DNA of 64,000 nt, taken from assembly GCA_009602725.1 (NCBI GenBank), contig WELB01000042.1, positions 72,371 through 136,370 on the forward strand, given 5' to 3'. Both the position numbers and the translations under genes were made by a program. The DNA comes from Spirogloea muscicola (lineage: Eukaryota > Streptophyta > Zygnematophyceae > Spirogloeales > Spirogloeaceae). Positions within the stretch are counted from its first letter, which is position 1. Each line of letters begins with the position of its first letter. The notes under the pieces were generated by a model. It was not told the origin of the DNA and ran no database searches. It was given only the letters and a program-made list of their open reading frames with translations. Below are positions 1 through 9,256 of this stretch, in pieces.

Positions 1-131
1 ACTACAGTCAAGGGTCTGAACTTCCAGGGCAGGCGACTATTGATGTCACACGGTTTTGCTGCATCCACACACCCACCACTTCCTGTCATTTACACTCCCG
101 TGTGCTTGGCTGGAAGTTTGCCTCTCTTCAC

Positions 132-283
132 AGGGACAACAGACTGCCCCTGTAGGCGGTACAGACTCAGACTCGCTCTGCTGGTGTGGCAATACAGATC
201 CAGATTGGCTCGTAATGACAGAACAAGGTCAGATGATAAGCACAGGCTTCACTCACCCTCGGGTGGGTGGCCGCCGTAAGTAG
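132..283 (+). CDS. Possible terminal exon of an unidentified gene
   Basis: An open frame runs from a plausible acceptor (pyrimidine-rich stretch ending in CACAG just before position 132) to a TAG stop at 281-283. It encodes about 50 residues, including a CWCG motif and the ending VGGRRK. The gene would begin left of the window; an open stretch in another frame at about 3-45 could be the previous exon. I do not recognise the product. The call rests only on an acceptor-like site and an open frame, so it may be chance. Confidence 0.25.
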
Positions 284-961
284 TGCGCACGGGAGAAACG
301 CGTTTGCCTCATACTTGATAAGCCCAATGTGCCAGGACAACTCCGTCTCACAGAGAGCACTACTACAACCCACTAAGCTGAGTGACATGGTCACCCAGCC
401 CACTCAATAGTACTACCACACTTTGAGAGCTTTCCAGCCAAAAATGCACATTGAACTTATTGTCATAACGCTGAATGACCTTGTTAAGATAGTGTAGGAC
501 AAGATGGAAGGGAAGGATAGGATGAGGTCTTCCAAGATATACATCAGCAGCAAGTCGACATAACATCTATGAACTAGAGTATGACAATCACGAAAGTCTT
601 CACCATTAGACTAAAGCCCCTGGGATTGCCACTACATCCTCGCTCTCTCAGGCGGAAGACGATTGTATTCATTGATACCAAACAGTGTTTCACGTAATCA
701 ATCCTTTATTCAGAAGCACGTGACTGGTCAATGCAAACAAACACCAACTTCTTGGCAGAGCCGGCTTCACATGCATCTGTACTTGCTGCTCCAATTCATG
801 CTATTGTAGGATAGCTGCAACTTTCTGATTAGACGCGGTACACCGCATCCAGGCACCAGACAGTGGTCTCTATCAGATAGACAGCTGGCCAGTAAGCTCC
901 CAACTTCAAATCAACTGAATATAATAATAGTTACTTCATCAAATCTGCCAGGCACCTGTAT
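284..961. other. Intergenic, no gene seen
   Basis: No convincing frame on either strand. A CTTTATTC on the plus strand near 700, an AATAAAG on the minus strand, lies about 260 bases beyond the glutaredoxin stop. It could sit in that gene's 3' untranslated region, but this is weak. Confidence 0.4.
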
Positions 962-1635
962 CTACGCAGTGACCTGCTGTTCAGAGAGGAGTTTCTGGAG
1001 CTCCCCGCTCTTGTTAGCAGCAATGGTCGCATCTGCGCCACCCAGCAGCTTACCCCCAACGAAAACAAAAGGTACAGTCCTTTGATGATATTCCTGCGTC
1101 AGCGCCTCCTGATGACAGAGCCATTCCTCTGTGTGTAAGGACAAACTGGTCTGGAACCACAGCAACGGCTTCGGAGATCCCAGTGCACAAGGGACGAAGA
1201 GCATCTGCAGCTGCGCAGGCTGTACAACCACATGCATCAGCGAGGGGGGTAATCCAACCTGAATCTGGCTTCCATCTTGCTCTTCGTCGAGCTCGTAGAC
1301 CTTGTGCTTCACGTTCATGGAGCTGAACAGCTCCTTGACCTGCCCAAAGAACGAGGCATGTGACGATCCGCTCTTATTTTGCTGCCAACCAGTGTAGGGA
1401 CAAGGCCATTGACTTGCAATGCAGGAACTTGGATGACATACCAGCATGAGCAACAACTCACAAACCTCAAGAAGCCTTACAGCAACTGAGGGCATAGAGC
1501 CGCAGACAGAGGGCTCGCTCCAACGTGGCTGCGGAAGAGAGAGGGTCGCACCTTTTTGCAGAAAGGGCAGTAGCTCTTGCTGAAGACCATGACAGGGTTG
1601 TCGGTGATGAGGCTCTTGGCCTTCTCCTGCGCCAT
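962..1635 (-). CDS. Glutaredoxin, dithiol class (CPFC active site)
   Basis: Small glutathione-dependent oxidoreductase that reduces disulfides and mixed disulfides. Three exons with matching phase-0 GT-AG junctions can be traced: 1635-1552 (MAQEKAKSL... to CPFCKK), 1339-1259 (VKELFSS... to GSQIQ) and 1108-962 (EALTQEY... to SEQQVTA, stop). The sum is 103 residues, the usual length for a single-domain glutaredoxin. Family landmarks are present: the CPFC active site near residue 23, the TVP loop with its cis-proline (RTVPFVF) and the glycine-rich GGADAT motif that contacts glutathione. An in-frame ATG 63 bases upstream (1698) would add 21 residues rich in arginine and leucine, which resembles an organelle-targeting peptide. 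Sequence alone does not decide between the two starts. It has no relation to its neighbours. Confidence 0.93.
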
Positions 1636-1698
1636 GGTCGCGAGAGCCCGCCTGGGCAGAGGCTCGAGCAGCGGGGCGCGGCGCAAGCGCGGATGCAC

Positions 1699-2209
1699 GG
1701 CCGCCGCGAGCGCCCGGAGGGGAGCTCGGAGCGCCAGGCCTCAGTGGAGTGGCGACGAGGCGAGGTGGCGGCAATGAGAGCGTGCTACGCTGGGCAAAGT
1801 GACTGGGAGTCGGACAGCAGACGTTTAAGTAGCTGTCGGGAGCGGCCGGAAGGAAGGGAGAGACGAAGCAGCCATCCCACGGGAACGAGAGATAGATGCT
1901 TCCACGGAAAAGGGAAGAAAGGGAGACAACAAACAGGTCCTCCAATGTAAGGCGATGTATTGAGAGGCCGGCCCAACAGAGTGTCATTCCTCGAGCCTTA
2001 GACCAACCAGGACTGTTGTAAGGCTCGAGTTGGCCCCGCTTTCAGTTTCATGCGCACCGCCGCGCGCCTTTTGCTCTTTCGTCACGGACGAGAGAGAGGC
2101 TTCAGCAAATTCCAATGGGGCAAGTGGGCGGGCGGGGAGAAAAGCGAGCGTGGGAACAGCCAATGAGGCGCCGGGGAAGTGTGGCCAAGGCGTGGGCCGT
2201 GGATCTAGA
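1699..2209. other. Upstream region of the glutaredoxin gene, no gene seen
   Basis: GC-rich stretch between the glutaredoxin start and the first dispersed repeat. It is likely promoter and 5' untranslated sequence for the minus-strand gene. Open frames here are low-complexity shadows. Confidence 0.4.
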
Positions 2210-2332
2210 AGAAGTGGCTCTCCCAATGGGGGCAAGGGCTGTGAGAAGCCAGCCCGAAAAGAATTGACAAGGTTCGAAGGGGCCAAACTACGAGCTAAGC
2301 AGCGACTGCGGGGCCTGAAGAGGCTATGGCAG
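2210..2332 (+). repeat. 123-bp dispersed repeat unit, copy 1
   Basis: The unit starts AGAAGTGGCTCTCCC, contains the hairpin GGGCTG-tgagaagc-CAGCCC, then GGTTCGAAGGGGCC, and ends GAGGCTATGGCAG. By eye it is identical over its whole length to 28754-28876, some 26 kb away. Near-identical partial copies lie at 29289-29397 and 29411-29518. No open frame and no terminal inverted repeats are visible, so it is most likely a non-autonomous mobile element. Confidence 0.8.
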
Positions 2333-2477
2333 AATGGGGGAGGATGGACCACTTAGTAGTTACGAGTGAGGAGCCTCACATCTAGAAGCCCCGTCCGCTC
2401 GCGACGGCGGCCACGACTGGAACTAGTGGGGAGCCGCGGCGAGGCCACCGCGTCCTTGCTACCGTCATCTAGGGAAA

Positions 2478-4160
2478 GGGCTCGCCCCCTTGAGGATAGG
2501 GGCTCGAAAAGCCAGCCCAAAAACGAATGAACAAAGTACGAGAAGGGGGCCAGGGGAAGCGCTAAGCAAACCAAGCACAACAAGAAACAAAGCAGCTACG
2601 TATTACTCAGTAACCCCTGCTCAGCAGCCTCAGGTCAGAGAAGCTAGGCTCCTGGAAGTGGGTCCCCTGCCCAGAGGCAAAGGCAGCAGCGAGGGCTCTG
2701 CCGGCACGCAGGTGCAGCGCGCGGGCCATAAACCTCTGCAGCGAGACGGCCAAGCGCATCCGGTACACCTGCGCTAGCGACCCGGCTGCAGGAAAGTCCC
2801 CCTGCTCCCCATGGAAGCGGCGGACGATGGTGTGGCGGGCGAGCTGGGTGAGCAGCTCGAGCCACCGAGCGCCCAACACCCCATGCGTGTCGACAGCCAG
2901 CGGGAAGAACTCGTCTTCCCGCGGGTGATCAGCGTGCTTGAGCTCCTTAGCTCGAGCGGCGCAGGCGACCGCATACCCAGCCTTGATGGCACATTGGGCT
3001 GGGTGTGAGCGGTCGTATGCGTCTGTGGTCACCACGTCCAGGAGAAGATGTGGCCCGCCGGCTTTTGGGGTGGCCACAAGGTCTACGCGACGTGCGTGGA
3101 GACCGTCGGCCCTTTGCTGGAGCCGCATGACGGCGGAGTTCTCCGCTGCCACCGAGAAGCCGGCCTCCATCAGGATGCCATGCATTGCATCCCGGAGGCG
3201 GTTGTGGGCCGCTGTCCGCTCTCCGCCGTGGGAACAGCGCAGAACATGAGCGGCCAGCTCCCCAGGCTCGGCCCCTCGCTCGCCACATTCACACTGACGC
3301 ACACCCTGGAGACATGGCGGCTGGAGGCCCAGGAGCCAGTGGACGGCACTGCGAAATACCTCGTCAGGGAGAGTGAGGGCGTCGTTGAGGGGGAGGGCCT
3401 GGAGCCACGCCGCGGCCCCCGGGGAAGAGGCCGAGTGGAGTCGCGCGCGCCCGCGCAGGTCGGCCTCCGAGAGCTGCAGCAAGGCTGTGGTGAAGGCTGC
3501 CTTGTCCATCGCGGCTGCGAAGCGCACTTGGACGCGCAGGTCGGCGGTGTGCGCGAGGTGCGCAAAGGAGACCGCCTGGCCCGCCAGGTCCGGGTGCGCC
3601 GCGAGCAGCTCCTGGTGGGCGGAGCGTAGCGACGCCTGGAAAGGCAGCACACCCGTTTCTACCTCCGCCGCCGCCTGCTCCAGCGCACGCCGGCCGTGGA
3701 CCAAGAAACGCTGGGCCACGGAGGCGGCTGTCTGCGCCCAGCTGCCGAGGTACGCCGCCCGGCAGAACGGACGAGCGGGCGCACGCGGAGACCGCTGTAA
3801 CTGAGGGGTAGCGTCGCCTGATGAAGAGCGGCAGGCGACTGTGGAAGCCCTGGTGGCGGACCAGGGCCGCCAGGCTCGTCACCATGCCTGCGTCGAAACT
3901 GGCGTACGCCGCCAGCGCCCCTGGGGACGGCGGGGTGGCCCGCGTCAGATACTGGGATCTCTGCGCAATGGCCTTGGTCAACATGGCCAGAGCCAGCTGC
4001 ATATCCTGCAGCTCGGGGAGCCGGGCCGCAGGCTGGAGGTGCTCCTCGAGGCGGGCTCGCAGCTGCCCCTCCACGAAGGACGGCGCGCCGATAGGGACCC
4101 CCAGGAGGGTGAAGCCGTCGGCAGGAGTCAGGCATCCGGGGGGCAGCGCCAGGGTGGATG
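2478..4160 (-). mobile_element. 5'-truncated non-LTR retrotransposon (LINE family A), left arm of an inverted pair
   Basis: Read on the minus strand, it encodes in order: the region just after the reverse transcriptase catalytic core (GFTLLGVPIGAP, then DMQLALAMLTKA and RSQYL, typical of the RT thumb); a zinc-knuckle-like segment (CEC...HVLRC...H); a restriction-like endonuclease segment (RRVDLVA ... LLLDVVTTD); and a C-terminus ending SDLRLLSRGY at a stop at 2607. The catalytic YADD box is absent because the copy is truncated at its 5' end. Frame breaks occur, for example near 3650-3720, so it is not functional. The 3' tail continues to about 2478 and contains a hairpin repeat. The order RT, zinc knuckle, endonuclease fits the endonuclease-bearing (R2/CRE/Dualen-like) non-LTR groups; the exact clade is not assigned. 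Confidence 0.82.
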
Positions 4161-4202
4161 GGAGGCCCCTTCGTCATTTGGCCCCTTCGAACCTATTGTC
4201 AT

Positions 4203-5915
4203 CCATCCACCCTGGCGCTGCCCCCCGGATTCCTGACTCCTACCGACGGCTTCACCCTCCTGGGGGTCCCTATCGGCGCGCCGTCCTTCGTGGAGGGGCA
4301 GCTGCGAGCCCGCCTCGAGGAGCACCTCCAGCCTGCGGCCCGGCTCCCCGAGCTGCAGGATATGCAGCTGGCTCTGGCCATGTTGACCAAGGCCATTCCG
4401 CAGAGACCCCAGTATCTGACGCCGGCCACCCCGCCTCCCCAGGGGCGCTGGCGGCGTACGCGGGTTTCGATGCAGGCATTGTGACGAGCCTGGCGGCCCT
4501 GGTCCGCTACCAGGGCTTCCCCCAGTCGCCTGCCGCTCTTCATCAGGCGACGCTACCGCTCAGTTACGGCGGTCTCAGCTTGCACCCGCTCGTCCATTCC
4601 TGCGGCGTACGTCGGCAGCTGGGCGCAGACAGCCGCCTCCGTGGCCCAGCGTTTCTTGGTCCACGGCTGGCGTGCGCTGGAGCAGGCGGTGGTGGAGGTG
4701 GGAACGGGTGTCCTGCCTTTCCAGGTGTCGCTACGCTCCGCCCACCAAGAGCTGCTCGCGGCGCACCCGGACCTGTTGGGCCAGGCGGTCTCCTTTGCGC
4801 ACCTCGCGCATACCGCCGACCTGCGCGTCCAAGCGCGCTTCGCAGCCGCGATGGACAAGGCCGCCTTCACCACCGCCTTGCTGCAGCTCCCGAAGGCCGA
4901 CCTGCGCGGGCGCGCGAAACTCCACTCGGCCTCTTCCCCGGGGGCAGCGGCGTAGCTCGAGGCCCTCCCCCTCAACGACGCCCTCACTCTCCCGGACGAA
5001 GTATTTCTAGTGCCGTCCACCGGCTCCTGGGCCTGCCGCCGCCATGCCTCCAGGGTGTGCGTCAGTGCGAATGTGGCGAGCGAGGGGCCGAGCCTGGGGA
5101 GCTGGCCGCTCATGTTCTGCGCTGATCCCATGGCGGAGAGCGGACAGCGGCCCACGACCGCCTTCGGGATGCGATGCATGGCATCCTGGTGGAGGCTGGC
5201 TTCTCGGTGGCAGCGGAGAAATCCGCCGTCATGCCGCTCCAACAAAGGGCCGACGGTCTCCACGCACGTCGCGTAGACCTTGTGGCCACCCCACAAGCCG
5301 GCGGGCCACGTCTTATCCTGGACGTGGTGACCACAGACGCATACGACCGCTCACACCCAGCCCAGTGTGCCATCAAGGCTGGGTATGCGGTCGCCTGCCC
5401 CGCTCGAGCTGAGGAGCTCAAATATGCTGATCATCCGCTGGAAGACGAGTTCTTCCCGCTGGCTATCGACACGCGTGGGGAGTTGGGCGCTCGGTGGCTC
5501 GAGCTGCCCAACCAGCTCGCCCGCCACGCCATCGTCCGCCGCGCCATTGTCCGCCGCTTCCATAGGGAGCCAGTGGACTTTCCTGCAGCCGGGTCGCTAG
5601 CGCAGGTGTACCGGATGCGCTTGGCCGTCTTGCTGCAAAGGTCTATGGCCCGTGCGCTGCACCTGCGTGCCGGCAGAGCCCACGCTGCTGCCTCTGGCTC
5701 TGGCCAGGGGACCCACTTCCAGGAGCCTAGCTTCTCTGACCTGAGGCTGCTTAGCAGGGGTTACTGAGTAATAAGTAGCAGCTTTGTTTCTTGTTGTGCT
5801 TGTTTTTCTTAGTGCTTCCCCTGGCCCCTTCCTCGTACTTTGTTCCCTTCTTTTTTGGGCTGGCTTTTCCAGCCCCTAGCCTCAATGGGCGAGCCCTTTC
5901 TTCATCGTCAATTCT
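4203..5915 (+). mobile_element. 5'-truncated LINE family A, right arm of the inverted pair
   Basis: Same content as the left arm but on the plus strand: RT thumb (4240-4440), zinc knuckle (about 5055-5130), restriction-like endonuclease (RRVDLVA ... LILDVVTTD, about 5265-5340), C-terminus SDLRLLSRGY with a stop at 5765-5767, then the shared 3' tail. It carries a premature TAG near 4953 and several frameshifts. A 15-base tandem duplication near 5528-5557 repeats the codons for IVRR. The left arm lacks these changes, so the arms are diverged copies, not one sequence assembled twice. They face head to head across about 42 bases. Confidence 0.82.
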
Positions 5916-8900
5916 TTTCGGGCTGGCTTTTCACAGCCCTTGCCCCAATAGGGAGAGCCACATCTCTCTTGCTCCCATCTGCGTTTCGTTTGATATAGCC
6001 TTATTTCTTGCACTAGTTTGGACCTTGTCCACTCTTTTCGATTCTTTTCGGGCTGGCTTTTTAAGCCCTTTGCCCACATTGGGAGAGCCACTTTTCCCAG
6101 CCCCTACCTTCTTTGCTCTTCCTCCCCACAGCTCATCTGACTTCCTATTGCTGACACGGGGGTACTAAGGGCGCCCCTGTCTGCCTAGCCTGTGGCTCCG
6201 TCATGAACACCTGTATGCATCTGGCTGGCTTTTTACAACGCCAATTTTTGTAAGCAGCTGCTTCTTCTTTTGGAGAGCCACTTCTTCTTGCTGCTGCTTA
6301 CTCGGGGTTACTAAGCTCCCTCCGCTGTGGTCTTCTGGGCTTTTGGGATCTCTCTCTCTTTTGGGCTGGCCTTCCCATCCCCTCTTCTGTGTGGGCTTCT
6401 GGATGGCCGTGTGGTTTAGGCGCCTCTGGGCTCTTTGGACCTTCCCAAGGTCCAAAGACCTTTGTCTTTGTGCGGACTTGTTGCTGCTCACCCGTGGGTA
6501 CTGAGCTTCCATCTGCGTCGTGTAGTTTCTAGCTGTGTGATTTTCTTTGCGGCACCTTTTGGCTCTTTGTACTTTGTCCATTTTGCTTGTGCTGGCCTTT
6601 CCCAGCCCCTACCCTCCGCGGGCGAGCAACTTCTTTTGGGCTGGCCTTTCCCAGGCACTGACTAAAATTTGAAGAGCTCTTTGATTTCCCTCCTGGCTTT
6701 CTTGACTTCTTGGCTGGCTTTTGCGGGCTGGCTGTTCACAGCCCTTAACCCCTTTGCGAGAGCTCTTTCTTCTCTTGGCTTCCATTCTTGCACTAGCTTT
6801 TGCTGAGCAGTGTATTGCTTGATTGGCCACCCTAGCATTCCATGCGCACCGCATGCCTTTCCCCTTGGGCAGAACTTGCTTCTCTAGAGGTCTTTGAGTT
6901 TCTCACAGCCATCGCCCTCTACTGGAAGAGTGTTCCATCTTATTGAGCGCCAACTTGCAGTAGTCATGGAGTATAATAGCCTCCTGCGTCCTCCTTCCGG
7001 CCCTTTCAGACCTTGTACATTCCTTTGGGCTGGCCTGTCACAGCAGAAGTGAGCTCTTCCCAGAAAGGGCGGGGGCTGTGAAAAGCCAGCACAAATATAA
7101 TGAACAAGGGCTGAAAGGCGCCAAAACTACACAGCTATGCAAGAGACTACCCCAGGGGAGCTTAGCCATTGCCTTACATTACAAGAGCTGTTTCTTCTCG
7201 CCCAGTTGGAACAGCAGGCCCTGGGAGTTAGGTGGACGTCACCTCGCCGCCTCGGCTGCTGACTAGGGCTTACTGAGCAGGCACCCTTAGTAGTCTCTAC
7301 GCTCTCCGGCTCCTGCAAATCTTGCTCATTCCTTTTCTTTCTTGCTTTGTGAGTTCAGGGTTTATTGTCAGTTATCATTTCGTTTCGGGCTGGCTGTTCA
7401 CAGCCCTTGCCCCCCAGCTGCGAGTTACTCGGACTTGCTGCTGCTCACCCGTGGGTACTGAGCTTTCGTTTGCGTCGTCTCGTGTCTAGCTGTGTTGCTG
7501 TTCTTTTCGCCACCTATTTTTTGGCTCTTTGGATTTTGTCCATTCTTTTTGGGCTGGCTTTGCCAGCCCCTCTTCTCTATGAGCGAGCAATTTATTTGGG
7601 AAAGCCCCCAAAAGAATTTCTGCTGGCTTTCTTCTTCTGGAAGAGCTCACAACTTTCTGGCTCGGGCCTGCGAGCCAGAAACAAGTGCCCGCCCCCGTCG
7701 GAAGTTGCGCACTGGCCGATGGCAGGCCCTGCTTCCGCCGGCGGAGCCGCCGGCCCCACTTGTGTGAACGCGGCCTTGAAGCGCCAAGTGGCGTACATGC
7801 CACGTGGCGCATTTTCCTGCCAGGCAGTTACCACTTCATAGAGCCGTGTCTTACATAGCGCTTTTCGGCCTCGTTTGGACCTTGTACAATTCTTTCTTTC
7901 TGGGCTGGCCTTAATAGGTCTACAAGCTCTTCCACAATGATGGCAATGGCTGTGAGAGGCCAGCCCAGAGCAGTGGGAAGCAAGCGCGGCCAGATTAACT
8001 GGTGCTTGGAGAGGCCAGCCCAAAGATTGCACAAGGTCCGAAGGAGCCGGAGTGCTAAGGACTGGGACAGCAGCAAAGAAAAAACGAGCAAGCGCGGCCA
8101 GATTAACTGGTGGCTGGGAGAGGCCAGCCCAAAAGAATGGACAAGGTCTGAAGGAGTCGGAGTGCTAAGGACGGAGACAGCAGTAAGCAAACTCTCAGTA
8201 ACCTCTCGTCAGTAGATGCAAGTCTGAGTAGCTAGCAGGCGGAAAGACGTCGCCCTGACGGAAGCCGGAGGCCGCCGCCAGAGCGCGAGGAAAGGACTCT
8301 CAGTAACCTCTAGTCAGTAGATGCAAATCTGAATAGCTAGCAATGGACAAGGTCTGAAAGGGCCGGATGGCAAAAAGCAGGATACTAGTCTCCACCTATC
8401 TTATAAATCCCCCGCCCCCTTGAAAAGAAGAAAGTGCTCGCCCATAGAGAAGAGGGCTGGCAAAGCCAGCCCGAAAAGAATGGACAATGTCCAAAGCCAA
8501 AGAAAGAGAGCAAGCGCGGCCAGATTAACTGGTGGCTGGGAGAGGCCAGCCCAAAAGAGGTGCCGAAAAAGGTCTACACATCAAAACACTAGGAAGAGGA
8601 TAGACTCTCAAGTAATGGCGATGGCTGTGAGAGGCCAGCCCAGAAAGCAAAAAGCAAGGTCTGAACAAGGTCACTACAAACAGTGTACTGGCTTGCTTTG
8701 GCCTACCTCTCGTTTCTGACTTGCGGCTGCTAACCAGGGTTTACTACGTCACCACCCTTCGACGTACTTGCATACACAACAGCTCTGTATAGCTGTGTCA
8801 TTATGCGCCTCCAGGCTCCTTTGGACATTGTCCATACTGGGCTGGCGGTCCGCACTTCTCGCCCACTTTTGGAAAGGCTTACGTCTCTTTGGATCTGCTC

Positions 8901-9150
8901 AAATCTTTCGTAGGCTGGTTTTCCGCAGCCAACGCAAAGTTTTGCTTTCTTTTGCAAAGGTTTTGCTTCTGTTGCGTCTGTTCTTTTGCAAAGTCTTTGC
9001 TTTCTTTTGGATGAGCTTCTTTCGCGGAATTGCCCGTTCCTTGGGCGGGCCTCTGACAGCCATTGCCTTCCATAGGAAGACCTATTTCTTCCCCTTTCGC
9101 GCTCTGCTGGTGGAGAAGGCTTCTCTTAGTGGCGCCACGGTCGGCTCGCC
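5916..9150. repeat. Field of short hairpin repeats and LINE 3'-end relics
   Basis: No gene seen. The region is a mosaic of short repeats in both orientations. Most contain GGGCTGG(n)CCAGCCC-type hairpins followed or preceded by GGACAAGGTC or GGACAATGTCC: near 5925, 6050, 6365, 6595, 6640, 6730, 7030, 7085, 7390, 7555, 7905, 7955, 8015, 8120, 8455, 8545 and 8630. Recognisable LINE C-terminal codons ending LLTRGY-stop appear at about 6145-6168, and decayed versions at about 7245-7270 and 8715-8742. Two direct copies of CTCTCAGTAACCTCT...CAGTAGATGCAA occur near 8190 and 8300. Confidence 0.7.
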
Positions 9151-9256
9151 GATCTACAAGGTTAGCGGAGGGTTAGCGAAGTCCGGTGTCCACCCCCTCC
9201 TGTAACATCGGCCTGACCCGCCCTGCCTGGTCTCGGCGCCCCGCGCGCCGGCGGCC

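Noticed and set aside
4161-4202. Inverted LINE pair as a pure assembly artefact
   Set aside because: The arms differ by many substitutions, a 15-base duplication and a stop codon, which a fold-back artefact would not produce. Long reads are still needed for certainty.
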